A stretch of 64,000 bases of DNA from Methylobacillus flagellatus. GTDB taxonomy: Bacteria > Pseudomonadota > Gammaproteobacteria > Burkholderiales > Methylophilaceae. The stretch covers positions 481,181 through 545,180 of the forward strand of contig NZ_SCOU01000002.1 in the NCBI RefSeq assembly GCF_005502435.1, in the 5' to 3' direction. This document shows, piece by piece, positions 1 through 9,189 of the stretch (its first letter is position 1; each line of letters begins with the position of its first letter). The position numbers and the translations under genes were made by a program. Under the pieces are notes generated by a model. That model was not told the origin of the DNA. It saw only the letters and a list, made by a program, of their open reading frames with translations, and searched no databases.

Positions 1-348
1 GCAGATATCCGTACCGTGGCGCAGATGGCCTTGCAGATGGTGGGCGGCTACGAGGTGAGTCTGTACGCCTCCGGGGAAGAAGCGCTGCAAAAGCTGCCCC
101 TGTCCATGCCGCAGCTACTGCTCATGGATGTGATGATGCCGGGCCAGGATGGCCCGACCACACTGGGCGAGCTGCGTAAACTGCCGGCCTGTGCCGATCT
201 GCCGGTGATCTTCATGACGGCCAAGGCACAACAAAGCGAGATCGCTTATTACAAATCGCTGGGCGCACTGGATGTGATCACCAAGCCGTTCGACCCGATG
301 GCACTGTCCGCCACGGTTGAGCGCATCTGGACTGCACACCAGTCCTAG
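1..348 (+). CDS. Response regulator receiver protein (5' end outside window)
   Basis: The reading frame is open from the first base, so the N-terminus, including the acidic pocket, lies upstream of the window. The visible 115 residues are the rest of a CheY-like receiver domain: DVMMPG carries the phosphoacceptor Asp, FMTAK the conserved Thr and TKPFDP the conserved Lys. Nothing follows the receiver domain, so it is a stand-alone receiver, probably signalling by protein-protein contact. The next gene is a related receiver with an Hpt domain. The sensor kinase is presumably upstream. Family call is secure; the partner is unknown. Confidence 0.9.
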   Translation, partial: ADIRTVAQMALQMVGGYEVSLYASGEEALQKLPLSMPQLLLMDVMMPGQDGPTTLGELRKLPACADLPVIFMTAKAQQSEIAYYKSLGALDVITKPFDPMALSATVERIWTAHQS

Positions 349-382
349 CCCGCTTGTTAGCCTACTTGCCTGCACCTGCCAG

Positions 383-1126
383 ATGAGCACCGCCACCAGC
401 GGCATAAGCACATTGCAGCGCATCCTGCTGCTGGAAGACGATGCCGATATCCGTACCATCGCCAGCCTGGCACTGACCCAGCTGGGTGGCTTCTCGGTGC
501 TGGCCTGCGAGCATGGGCAACAGGCCCTGCAGCAGGCGACGGCTTTTGAGCCGCAGCTATTCCTGTTCGATGTGATGCTGCCCGGCCTGGATGGCCCTGG
601 CACGTTGTTGCAACTGCGCGAGCAGGCGGTGTTCGACAGCACACCGGTCATCTTCATGACCACCAAGACACAGCAGCAGGACCACCAGCGTTATCAGCAA
701 CTGGGCGCTGCTGGTGTGATAGCCAAGCCCTTCGACCCGGCTGGCCTGGCCGATCAGATCGGCCAGATCTGGTCAGGGCTGCGCCTGCGAGCTGCGCCTG
801 CGGACGATCTGTCGGCACTTTTAGCGGTGAAGTTGCAGGAGTTGTCATTGCACTTTCGTGCGCAATTGCCGACACGCCTGCAGACACTACAGGGTTTGTT
901 GCGACATGCGGTCTATGATCACGCGACGCTGATGGATGCGGTACGTGAAGCCCACAGTCTGGCTGGGGCAGGCGGTACCTTCGGCTTGGGCTGGCTGTCC
1001 GAGCAAATGGCGGAGGTGGAGGGCGCGTTGCTGACGGCCAGACAGGCGGGCGGCTTGACAGCCGGACAGGCCGACCAATTGCAACATCAGATCGAAAAGG
1101 TGCAGCAACAGATGGCGCTGGACTAG
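383..1126 (+). CDS. Response regulator with C-terminal Hpt domain
   Basis: A 247-residue two-domain phosphorelay protein. Residues 13-130 are a receiver domain: LLLEDD acidic pair, Asp63 in FDVMLPG, Thr in FMTTK and Lys in AKPFDP. Residues about 150-245 are a helical histidine phosphotransfer domain with HSLAGAGGTFG, where His191 is the likely phosphoryl acceptor. A receiver fused to Hpt can pass phosphate internally or to another receiver such as the preceding protein, to which its receiver domain is clearly related, suggesting tandem duplication. The ATG at 383 was chosen because an earlier in-frame ATG at 317 would overlap the upstream gene; neither has a clear ribosome binding site. Confidence 0.85.
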   Translation: MSTATSGISTLQRILLLEDDADIRTIASLALTQLGGFSVLACEHGQQALQQATAFEPQLFLFDVMLPGLDGPGTLLQLREQAVFDSTPVIFMTTKTQQQDHQRYQQLGAAGVIAKPFDPAGLADQIGQIWSGLRLRAAPADDLSALLAVKLQELSLHFRAQLPTRLQTLQGLLRHAVYDHATLMDAVREAHSLAGAGGTFGLGWLSEQMAEVEGALLTARQAGGLTAGQADQLQHQIEKVQQQMALD

Positions 1127-1271
1127 TGTCCGGCTACTTGCGTTCAGCTACTTGGGTCTGCACTCGTATTGGGACTACATGACTTGCGCTAGTTGCCTGC
1201 CTCTTCTGCCAGTCAGCCCTATCGTTCATTCCCGGCTCGTCCTTCGGCATACACTAGCTGCAAGACCTGCG

Positions 1272-3452
1272 CTATTTCTTTTTGTAGTTGGCCAGTGCTT
1301 CTGCACATGTGGACGGCTTGTCCGCGCCTGCATCGATGAAGGGCAGGATGGCGGCCAAGGGGTTGATGAAAGATAGTGCGATGGCGCCTATGGCCCGGGC
1401 GGCGATAGGCCCGGCCTCGGGTGCTACGGACGGGTCCAGGAAGGTGCCGCGCACCCGGATGGGCGAGCGTACGGTGAAGGGCGAGAAATTCTTGGGTTTG
1501 GCCACCAGGCGCAGATCCAGTTGCTCCTTGGCCAGATTGATCTTGCCATCTATCAAGACCAGCGTCACTGGCGTATCCACCACCGCCACACGCGGGCTGA
1601 CCACACCTTGTTGTGCCTGCAGGTCCAGCACCGCACATTGCATGGCCAGACTCTCATCGCCACGGATCAGCACACCTATGCCTTGCGCGATATCCAGGCC
1701 CAGCACTTCCACGATCAGATGCGACAGACTGCCATCACGGATGTGCATGGCCACATCGCCGTTCAGTGAGGCCAGCAGTTGCGCAGTGGAGCGGCCCGTA
1801 CCGTTGAGCCTGGTCTTGCCGTTGAGTGTGCCGGTCACATAGGCCGGCGGTTCCTGATTGCCTTTTGCCTTGGCTTCCTGCTTGCGTTGTTTGGAGACCA
1901 CCAGCCATTTGGCCAGGTCGATATCCTTCCAGCCCAGATCGATGTTCCAGGCCGGGACGCGCGTCAGCGGCGCCGGGCTGCTTCCGTCCTTCGTTTCCGT
2001 CCCGTCCCTGGTCTCCATGCCATCCTTGGTCTTTGTCCCGGCCTCGGTTGCTGGGCTTAGCGGCATGCCCGCATCCACCGAGATCAGGCCGCTGATGGTG
2101 CCATCGGCTGTGTGAGCCAGGATGTCGGACAAGCTCAGTTTGCCGCCTGCAAGATTCAGCTGCGCGCGTAGCGGTGAGATCGGCTTGTCAAAAGCGCTGC
2201 CCAGATCGACGTAGGCTAGATCGATCTTGATATCAGCCTCCATTTGGTTCAGCGCAGGCAGGTTCAGCGGTCGATCCGGAACGGCGCGTCCGGCCTTGGG
2301 CTGGGCGTCCGAGCCATCCGCATTGCGCGTGCCGAATGCCGGCCCCAGGTCGGCCAGCATGAAGTGCTTGCCGCGCAGATCGCCTTGCAGATAGGGTTTG
2401 CCATCGCGCGGGTCGAACATGAACCTCCCGGCCAGATCACTGCTGCCTACGCGGGCAGAGGCGATATCGGCTTCCCAGATGCGGTCCTTTTTCGCGACCT
2501 GACCCTTGATCACGAACGCGCCGGTGGTGGGCAGCACGGCATTGACCAGCGTGCCCAGCACGGCCAGTGACGGACCTTGGGCGGTGAATCTGCCCTGGAT
2601 GTCCTGTTTGCCGAACAGGTCGACTATCGCCCCCTCGAAGGCTACATGCACACCGCCATAATCGACCCAGCCTGTTGATTTGACCGGCGCGGAGTCGGCG
2701 TTCTGGCTGGCGATAGGCAAGAAGCCATAGGTCACCAGCTTGGCGGCAAGTTTGTGCTGGCGATAGCGGCCCTGCGCTTGCACTTTGGATTCCATGTGCT
2801 GGTCAGCCGCACCTTCGTGCGTGTCAAACTCCAGCTTGACATCGACGGCTGTCAACGGGTCGATCACCGTGGCGGTGCCATGGCGGACGATCAGCGATTC
2901 GATCACCGGGAAGGGGCGGTCAGGGCTGTTCTCGTCCTGCTTGAATTGCCAGCTGGCGCTGCCATCCTGATGCCGTTCCAGATGTGCATCCAGTTTTTCC
3001 ACGTGCAACACAGCGATACGGTATGGGGCGGTGTCCTCAAGCCCTATCAGGTCGCCGTAACGCAGTGTCAGCTGCGCATCGCGGGCATCGATGAGGTGAG
3101 CGGAACCGAATCCGGCGGGTGCGGAAACGTAAAGACTGCCGACATCAAGGCGGATGCTGCCCAGCAGATGCAGGCGGAACGGTGCGCCCAGGCGTACCGT
3201 GCGTTCCAGCTTGTCACTCAACAAACGTTCAGCGGGTGCCCGCAGGAATGACCAGCCCATGAACTCGCCAGCCGCCAGCAGTGCGATCAGCAAGCCAACG
3301 ACGATGGCGCTGCCACGCCTCCACAGCGATCTGCGCTGCGCAGGCAGCGTGTGCGCTATAGGCTGCTGCGCTATGGGTTGCTGCGCTATGGGTTGCGTAT
3401 GCGCTGTAGGCTGCTGCGGTGACGGTTCTGGCCTAGTGGGAGTGGTTGCCAT
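1272..3452 (-). CDS. AsmA family protein
   Basis: A 726-residue protein with a short cytoplasmic N-terminus, one membrane segment at about residues 48-66 and a long periplasmic beta-rich region, as in the AsmA/YhdP/TamB group thought to help move lipids to the outer membrane. The C-terminal third has the typical AsmA pattern (LNGDVAMHIRDGSLSHLIVE, then VDTPVTLVLIDGKINL). The N-terminus contains an AQQPI repeat, matched in DNA by an 18-bp tandem repeat near 3360-3410. A linker of TKDGMET-type repeats lies near residue 470. It is convergent with the receiver-Hpt gene and has no obvious operon partner. Lipid transport is a family-level inference. Confidence 0.8.
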   Translation of the reverse strand: MATTPTRPEPSPQQPTAHTQPIAQQPIAQQPIAHTLPAQRRSLWRRGSAIVVGLLIALLAAGEFMGWSFLRAPAERLLSDKLERTVRLGAPFRLHLLGSIRLDVGSLYVSAPAGFGSAHLIDARDAQLTLRYGDLIGLEDTAPYRIAVLHVEKLDAHLERHQDGSASWQFKQDENSPDRPFPVIESLIVRHGTATVIDPLTAVDVKLEFDTHEGAADQHMESKVQAQGRYRQHKLAAKLVTYGFLPIASQNADSAPVKSTGWVDYGGVHVAFEGAIVDLFGKQDIQGRFTAQGPSLAVLGTLVNAVLPTTGAFVIKGQVAKKDRIWEADIASARVGSSDLAGRFMFDPRDGKPYLQGDLRGKHFMLADLGPAFGTRNADGSDAQPKAGRAVPDRPLNLPALNQMEADIKIDLAYVDLGSAFDKPISPLRAQLNLAGGKLSLSDILAHTADGTISGLISVDAGMPLSPATEAGTKTKDGMETRDGTETKDGSSPAPLTRVPAWNIDLGWKDIDLAKWLVVSKQRKQEAKAKGNQEPPAYVTGTLNGKTRLNGTGRSTAQLLASLNGDVAMHIRDGSLSHLIVEVLGLDIAQGIGVLIRGDESLAMQCAVLDLQAQQGVVSPRVAVVDTPVTLVLIDGKINLAKEQLDLRLVAKPKNFSPFTVRSPIRVRGTFLDPSVAPEAGPIAARAIGAIALSFINPLAAILPFIDAGADKPSTCAEALANYKKK

Positions 3453-3520
3453 GTTCCTTACTCAATTCGCGTGGTTGAGTCAGCCTATCATACGGACTTT
3501 AGCCAGCTCCGTCCGGCTGC

Positions 3521-4657
3521 TTAGCCGCGTCGCATGCTGTACAGCGTCAATGCCAGGCCACACAGCGCTACGGCTGTGCCAGCCAGCGCCACGGCAGGCA
3601 GCCCGAGCTCGAAGTGGATCACCGCACCCCCCAGGAAAGCGCCACCGGCATTGCCCAGGTTGAACGCACTCTGATTGACGGTAGAGGCCATCAGCGGCGA
3701 ATCCCCGGCACGCTGCATGGCATTGGTCTGCAAGCCTGGCCCCACGGCAAAGCTGGCTACCGCCCAGATGAAAACGGTGACCAGGGCCGGCCAGGTGGCC
3801 GACATGGTCCAGGAGAACAGCGCGCTCATCACCGCCATGCCGATCAGCGATAGTGCGATGGTGGGCATCAGTTTCCAGTCCGCCAGCTTGCCGCCGATAT
3901 TGAGGCCTATGGTCGCGGCGATGCCCAGTGCCACCAGCATGGCACTCACTGCATGTGGCGTCAGGCCGGACTGGTCTTGCAGGATGGGCGTGATGTAAGT
4001 AAATACGGTGAACACGCCGCCAAAGCCGATCACCGTGATGGCCATGGCCAGCAGCACCGCAGGGCGGCTGACAGCACGCAGTTCGCCACGCAGGTCAGGC
4101 TTGGGCATGTGGCTCAGGTCGGGGATGAAGCGCCATACTGCCAGCAGTGCCAGCACGCCGCATGCAGAAACGGTCCAGAACGGCATGCGCCAGTCGGTGA
4201 GCTGGCCCAGCAGGGTGCCCAGTGGTACGCCCAGCACATTGGCCAGCGTCAGGCCGGTGAACATCAGGGCCAGGGCGCGCGAGCTTTGACCGGGGGGCGC
4301 CAGATGCAGCGCCACCACCGCACCGATGCCGAAAAAAGAGCCATGACTGAGTGCGGTGAACACGCGCGCCGCCGCCAGCATGCCGTAATTAGGCGCCAGT
4401 GCGCACAACGCGTTTCCCAGCACGAACACCCCCATCAAGCCCAGCAGGGTGGCCTTGCGTGGCAGGTGGATGGTGAGGGCTACCACCAGCGGCCCGCCTA
4501 TCACCACGCCCAGCGCATACACCGTCACCAGATTGCCAGTGGCGGGGATGGAGGCGTTGAGGCTATGCGCGATATCCGGCAACAGGCCCATGGGCAGAAA
4601 CTCGGTCATGCCTATGCAGAAGGCACCAGCCGCTAAGGCCAACATCCAGCTACCCAT
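3521..4657 (-). CDS. MFS transporter, drug:H+ antiporter-1 type
   Basis: A 378-residue inner-membrane protein with about twelve hydrophobic helices. The N-terminal MTEFLPMGLLPDIAHSL segment and the helix 4-5 region RVFTALSHGSFFGIG resemble the AraJ/SotB/YdhP exporter group. Such proteins expel sugars, purine nucleosides or drugs in exchange for protons; the substrate cannot be told from sequence. It lies between the AsmA gene and rep on the same strand, about 110 nt downstream of rep, so co-transcription with rep is possible but no functional link is evident. Confidence 0.85.
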   Translation of the reverse strand: MGSWMLALAAGAFCIGMTEFLPMGLLPDIAHSLNASIPATGNLVTVYALGVVIGGPLVVALTIHLPRKATLLGLMGVFVLGNALCALAPNYGMLAAARVFTALSHGSFFGIGAVVALHLAPPGQSSRALALMFTGLTLANVLGVPLGTLLGQLTDWRMPFWTVSACGVLALLAVWRFIPDLSHMPKPDLRGELRAVSRPAVLLAMAITVIGFGGVFTVFTYITPILQDQSGLTPHAVSAMLVALGIAATIGLNIGGKLADWKLMPTIALSLIGMAVMSALFSWTMSATWPALVTVFIWAVASFAVGPGLQTNAMQRAGDSPLMASTVNQSAFNLGNAGGAFLGGAVIHFELGLPAVALAGTAVALCGLALTLYSMRRG

Positions 4658-4770
4658 CAGTATCCAGTTCCTGTACTTGTGTGGTTTTGCGAGACACGGT
4701 GGAGCAGTGTCGCCGCTGGGTGCTTTGCGGGCATGCCCGGGTCAGTCAGTGTTTTCATGGGCTGAGGGCT

Positions 4771-6792
4771 TCATTTCCCCAGCATGGCGCGGATCTGTGC
4801 CATGCGTTCGCGGCCATGTTCCTTGCTGGCTACCGGGTCGGCACCGGGGCTGCCAAAGTGCCGCACGTCATCGGCTGGCAATTCGGCGATGAAACGGCTG
4901 GGCTCGCAGGCCTCGGTCTCGCCGGCGCGTTTGCGCTTGCGGCACCAGGAGATGTGCAGTGATTTCTGCGCACGCGTGATGCCCACATACATCAGGCGAC
5001 GCTCTTCCTCGACGCGGTCGGTGTCGATGCTCTCGCGGTGCGGCAGGATGCCTTCCTCGCAGCCGATCAGGAACACATGGCCATATTCCAGGCCCTTGGC
5101 AGCATGCAGCGTGGACAGTTTGACCGCATCCGGCTCACCGTTCTCGCGGCCTTCCAGCATGCTCATGAGCGACACCATCTGCGTCAGTTCCAGCAGATTG
5201 CGGCCATCGTCACCGCCTTCGCTCTCTGGCTCGCTTTTCTTTTTGAGCCAGACTATGAATTCCTGCAGGTTGTTCCATTTGGTCTCGGCGCTGCGCGATT
5301 CCTCGCTGTCATACAGAAAGGCTTCGTACTGGATGCCATTCAGCAGGTCATCCAGCACTTCACCGGCCGGATCGCGCACGGCGCGCTCCTGCAGGCGCTG
5401 GATGTACTGGCAGAAGGTGAGCAGGTCATCCAGCTGCTTGTTGCCCAGCTCGCGCTGGAACTCGCCCTCGAACGCGGCGGCAAACAAGGACAGATGATGC
5501 GCGCTGGCATAGGTGCCCAGCCGCTCCAGTGTGGTGTTGCCTATGCCTTTTTTGGGTGTGGTGGCCGCGCGGATGAACGCCGGGTCATCGTCTTCGTTGG
5601 CGATCAGGCGCAGATAGCTGACGATGTCCTTGATCTCGGCCTTATCAAAGAAGGACTGGCCGCCGGAGATGGTGTACGGGATCTTGTTGTTGCGCAGCTG
5701 TTGCTCGATGATGCGCGCCTGATGATTGCCACGGTACAGGATGGCGTAATCGGCATGGCGCGTGCGGTGCTCGAATTTGTGCGCCATCAGCTTCATGACC
5801 ACGGATTCCGCCTCATGATCTTCGTCACGCGCTGCGCTCACCTGCAATTGCTCGCCGGTGCCCAGGTCGCTCCACAGTTTTTTGTCGAACAGCCCGTTGT
5901 TGGAAATTCGCGGATTGTTGGCGATGACCTGGTTGGCAGCGCGCAGGATGCGCACCGTGGAACGGTAGTTCTGCTCCAGCTTGATGACCTTGAGGCGACT
6001 GAAGTCTTCTGTCAGCTGACGCAGGTTCTCAACATCGGCGCCGCGCCAGCCGTAGATGGCCTGGTCATCGTCGCCCACCGCCGTGAAGCGCCCCTCGATG
6101 CCGGTCAGTAGCTTGACCAGTCGATACTGGCAACTATTGGTGTCCTGGTATTCGTCGATGAGCAGATATTTAAGTTTGCGCTGCCATTTTTCCAGCGCTT
6201 GCGGGTGCTGCTCGAACAGCTCCACGGGTAGCTTGATCAGGTCGTCAAAATCCACCGCCTGGTAGGCTTTCAGGGTCTGCTGATACAGCTGGTACACCTT
6301 GGCGGCAGCGACTTTCAGTTCGTCGTCTGCCGTGGCTTTGGCCTGATCCGGCGACATGAACGCATTCTTCCAGCTGGAGATCTGCCACTGCGTCTTGCGT
6401 AGCAACTGCTTGTCCGTGGTGGCCAGCACATCGGACAGGATCTTGAAGCTGTCAGCACTGTCCAGAATGGAGAATTGTGGTTTGTAACCCAGCAGCGCGG
6501 CTTCGGCGCGCAGCATCTGCAAGCCCAGCGAGTGAAAGGTGGCGATGGTCAGGCCCTTGGTGGATTTGCCTTCCATCAACTGGGCTACGCGTTCCTGCAT
6601 CTCGCGTGCTGCCTTGTTGGTGAAGGTGATGGCGGCGATCTCACGCGGGCTGTAGCCGCATTGCTCGATCAGATACACGATCTTGTGGGTGATGACGCGG
6701 GTCTTGCCACTGCCTGCGCCTGCCAGTACCAACAGTGGACCATCCAGGTATTTTGCAGCTTCCCGTTGCGGGGCGTTGAGTTTCGACAGCAT
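4771..6792 (-). CDS. rep: ATP-dependent DNA helicase Rep
   Basis: A 673-residue superfamily 1A 3'-5' helicase. Visible motifs: LNAPQREAAKY (Q motif), AGAGSGKT (Walker A), TFTNKAAREM (Ia), DEYQDTN (II), GDDDQAIYGWRGA (III), QNYRS (IV), LSTLHAAKGLEY (V) and RRLMYVGITRA (VI). Length and the C-terminus fit Rep rather than the longer UvrD (about 720 residues). Rep removes protein roadblocks ahead of the replication fork and restarts stalled forks. The start ATG is followed directly by the expected MLSKLNAPQ sequence. Confidence 0.93.
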   Translation of the reverse strand: MLSKLNAPQREAAKYLDGPLLVLAGAGSGKTRVITHKIVYLIEQCGYSPREIAAITFTNKAAREMQERVAQLMEGKSTKGLTIATFHSLGLQMLRAEAALLGYKPQFSILDSADSFKILSDVLATTDKQLLRKTQWQISSWKNAFMSPDQAKATADDELKVAAAKVYQLYQQTLKAYQAVDFDDLIKLPVELFEQHPQALEKWQRKLKYLLIDEYQDTNSCQYRLVKLLTGIEGRFTAVGDDDQAIYGWRGADVENLRQLTEDFSRLKVIKLEQNYRSTVRILRAANQVIANNPRISNNGLFDKKLWSDLGTGEQLQVSAARDEDHEAESVVMKLMAHKFEHRTRHADYAILYRGNHQARIIEQQLRNNKIPYTISGGQSFFDKAEIKDIVSYLRLIANEDDDPAFIRAATTPKKGIGNTTLERLGTYASAHHLSLFAAAFEGEFQRELGNKQLDDLLTFCQYIQRLQERAVRDPAGEVLDDLLNGIQYEAFLYDSEESRSAETKWNNLQEFIVWLKKKSEPESEGGDDGRNLLELTQMVSLMSMLEGRENGEPDAVKLSTLHAAKGLEYGHVFLIGCEEGILPHRESIDTDRVEEERRLMYVGITRAQKSLHISWCRKRKRAGETEACEPSRFIAELPADDVRHFGSPGADPVASKEHGRERMAQIRAMLGK

Positions 6793-6869
6793 GTGCGGCT
6801 AACTAAATAAACAGCAAGCAGTGTATAGGCAGAGCAGGTCAGTAGTCACTGCCAACGTCGTGATGGGCA

Positions 6870-6875
6870 TATAAT
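6870..6875 (+). promoter_or_regulatory. Perfect -10 box directly before MEKHLA gene
   Basis: TATAAT ends 5 nt before the ATG at 6881, so transcription would start at or next to the start codon. No convincing -35 box is present at 16-18 bp. If real, the mRNA is leaderless; it may also be a chance match. Confidence 0.35.
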
Positions 6876-6880
6876 CGGCC

Positions 6881-7342
6881 ATGGCCAAGGACAAGTACAC
6901 CCGTGTCAAAGATGACGTTTTTCTGCAGCAGCACAGCCTGCTGCTGTGCCAGAGTTACCGGCACTGGACCGGTCGGGACCTGTTGCTGGCCGAGCCCGGC
7001 CAACTGGTGTCACCCTTGATGCAGGCGCCATTCGCAGTGGTGTCGCATGACACGCAGGACGATCCCGTCTTCAACTATGCCAATCTGCGTGCCCAGCAAC
7101 TGTTTGGCATGGACTGGCAGCAGATCACTGCATTACCCTCCCGCTTGTCTGCCGAAGCCATGCTCAGGGAAGAGCGCGCCATGCTGCTGGAACGCGTGCA
7201 AACAAACGGGTATATCGATGACTATTGTGGCGTGCGTATCGCTCGCGATGGCAGCCGCTTCACCATTCGCAACGCCACGGTCTGGAACCTCATCGATAGT
7301 CAGGGGCGCTACTGTGGTCAGGCAGCGAAATTCGATGTGTAG
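6881..7342 (+). CDS. MEKHLA domain (PAS-like) protein
   Basis: A 153-residue protein made almost wholly of a MEKHLA domain, a PAS-related fold: DPVFNYANLRAQQLFGMDWQQITALPSRLSAEAM, then IDDYCGVRIARDGSRFTI. MEKHLA domains are probably small-ligand sensors; in plants they sit at the end of homeodomain proteins, while in bacteria they usually stand alone and are uncharacterised. No ribosome binding site precedes the ATG; instead a TATAAT box lies 5 nt upstream. It is followed at 80 nt by dihydroxyacetone kinase, with no proven link. No enzymatic motif is visible. Confidence 0.85.
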   Translation: MAKDKYTRVKDDVFLQQHSLLLCQSYRHWTGRDLLLAEPGQLVSPLMQAPFAVVSHDTQDDPVFNYANLRAQQLFGMDWQQITALPSRLSAEAMLREERAMLLERVQTNGYIDDYCGVRIARDGSRFTIRNATVWNLIDSQGRYCGQAAKFDV

Positions 7343-7361
7343 GTTTTTTGATGTGCAAGAT

Positions 7362-7393
7362 ATTCGAGAAGCGAGCAATTCGATAAGCGAGCT
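7362..7393 (+). repeat. 16-bp tandem duplication after MEKHLA gene
   Basis: Two 16-bp units (ATTCGAGAAGCGAGCA, then ATTCGATAAGCGAGCT) lie head to tail between the MEKHLA stop codon and dhaL, differing at two positions. Confidence 0.8.
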
Positions 7394-7421
7394 ATAAAGT
7401 AACAAGGAGCAAGAGACAGGC

Positions 7422-8048
7422 ATGAACACCCACGATATCCTGAACGCCATCATGGCGGTCGACCAGGCGCTGGTCGCCCATGAAGCCGAGATCGAATCAC
7501 TGGACCGCGCCATCGGTGATGGCGATCATTACATCAATATCTCGCGTGGCAGCCAGGTGGCCGTCGCCATGCGTGACGAACTGGCGGCACTGTCGCCCGA
7601 TGCGGCATTGCAGAAGCTGGCCATGAAGCTGCTGTCCACCATAGGCGGCGCCTCCGGCCCGCTGGTCGCCAGCTTTTTCATGGGCATGGCCAAGTCCATC
7701 AAGGAACACAATAGCAACCTGGCCGATGTGGCGGCCGCCTTCGCTGCTGGTGTGGAGGCGATCCGCGCGCGAGGCAAAGCCGATCTGGGCGAAAAGACCA
7801 TGCTGGATGTGCTGATCCCGGTGTCGCGCCGCTTTAGCGAGCTGACGGCGGCGGGCGCTGAACCCAGGCTGATCTACACTGAACTGAAACAGGTGGCCGA
7901 GCAGGGCATGCTGAGTACGCGCGACCTTGTCGCCACCAAAGGCCGTGCTGCTTTTCTGGGCGAACGTGCCATCGGCCATATCGACGCCGGTGCCAAGAGC
8001 AGCCAGGTGATGGTCAGCGCCGTGTGCGACCTGGCTTTGCAGGCATAG
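7422..8048 (+). CDS. dhaL: Dihydroxyacetone kinase, L (nucleotide-binding) subunit
   Basis: A 208-residue DhaL/Dak2-type protein. The motif LDRAIGDGDHYIN holds the Asp residues that bind two Mg2+ ions and the nucleotide phosphates; GGASGPLVASFF and GEKTMLDVL are the other family signatures. DhaL phosphorylates dihydroxyacetone held by DhaK. A good AAGGAG ribosome binding site lies upstream. It precedes dhaK by about 67 nt, the reverse of the common K-L order. No dhaM (PTS phosphodonor) gene is nearby, so whether the donor is ATP or a distant DhaM is open. Confidence 0.93.
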   Translation: MNTHDILNAIMAVDQALVAHEAEIESLDRAIGDGDHYINISRGSQVAVAMRDELAALSPDAALQKLAMKLLSTIGGASGPLVASFFMGMAKSIKEHNSNLADVAAAFAAGVEAIRARGKADLGEKTMLDVLIPVSRRFSELTAAGAEPRLIYTELKQVAEQGMLSTRDLVATKGRAAFLGERAIGHIDAGAKSSQVMVSAVCDLALQA

Positions 8049-8115
8049 TCAGCGTTTCGTCTCGTTTCCATACACCAGATTCAAACCGCACAGCAAACCT
8101 AGCAGGGGAGACAGC

Positions 8116-9105
8116 ATGAAAAAATTCATCAACAAGGTCGATGATGTATTGGTTGAAAGCCTGTCCGGCTTTGCCATGGCGCATCAGGACATCGTGCAAC
8201 TGCATCTGGACCCGCACTTTGTGGTACGCGCCAACAAAGCCAGCAACAAGGTGGCGCTGATTTCCGGTGGCGGTTCCGGTCACGAGCCGCTGCACGCCGG
8301 TTTTGTCGGTTACGGCATGCTGGACGCTGCCTGTCCCGGCCATGTGTTCACCTCGCCCAGCCCGGACCAGATGCTGGCTGCGGCCGAAGCTGTGGATGCA
8401 GGCAAAGGCGTGCTGTTCATCGTCAAGAACTACGCCGGTGACGTGATGAACTTCGAGATGGCAGCCGAGATGCTGTCAGTGCCCAATGCCACGGTGCTGA
8501 CCAGTGACGATGTGGCCGTGGAGAACTCCACCTGGACCACTGGCCGCCGTGGTGTGGCAGGCACCGTCATCGTCGAGAAAGTGGTGGGCAGCCTGGCGGA
8601 AACCGGTGCCGACCTCGCGGCATGCAAGGCGCTGGGCGACAAGGTCAACCAGCGCACCGGCTCCATGGGCGTGGCGCTGACCAGCTGTACCGTGCCAGCG
8701 GCCGGGCGTGCCACCTTCGATATCGGCGACAATGAACTGGAGATGGGCGTGGGCATCCACGGCGAGCCAGGTCGCCGACGCGAAGCCATGCGGCCAGCCG
8801 ATGCCATCGTGGCCGATCTGGTGGCGGCCATCCTGCATGACCTCAAGCCAGCGGCGGGTGCCGAAGTGTTGTTGATGGTGAACGGCTTTGCCGCCACGCC
8901 GCTGATGGAGTTGTATCTCTTGTACCACAGTGCCGAAAAGCTGTTGAAGGCACAGGGCCTGATCGTTAGCCGTTCGCTGGTGGGCAATTACACCACTGCG
9001 CTGGATATGGCCGGTGCTTCCATCACCTTATGCCTGCTGGACGACGAGATCAAACAGCACTGGGACAGCCCGGTGCATACGGCGGGCCTGCGTAAAGGTT
9101 GCTGA
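8116..9105 (+). CDS. dhaK: Dihydroxyacetone kinase, K (substrate-binding) subunit
   Basis: A 329-residue DhaK protein. GGGSGHEPLHAGFVG is the phosphate and substrate loop, NYAGDVMNFEMA the conserved central segment, and the His in GVGIHGEPG is the residue that binds dihydroxyacetone covalently as a hemiaminal in E. coli DhaK. Full length with no defects. With DhaL it yields dihydroxyacetone phosphate. In a methylotroph this could retrieve dihydroxyacetone formed from triose or glycerol metabolism. The ribosome binding site is AGGGGAG. Confidence 0.94.
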   Translation: MKKFINKVDDVLVESLSGFAMAHQDIVQLHLDPHFVVRANKASNKVALISGGGSGHEPLHAGFVGYGMLDAACPGHVFTSPSPDQMLAAAEAVDAGKGVLFIVKNYAGDVMNFEMAAEMLSVPNATVLTSDDVAVENSTWTTGRRGVAGTVIVEKVVGSLAETGADLAACKALGDKVNQRTGSMGVALTSCTVPAAGRATFDIGDNELEMGVGIHGEPGRRREAMRPADAIVADLVAAILHDLKPAAGAEVLLMVNGFAATPLMELYLLYHSAEKLLKAQGLIVSRSLVGNYTTALDMAGASITLCLLDDEIKQHWDSPVHTAGLRKGC

Positions 9106-9189
9106 TACGTTGGACAGCCCGGTGCCTGTCACGACAAGTTCATAAAATTGACATACTATGGCCGGCAATTTCGTAACTGAAACGCTCTG

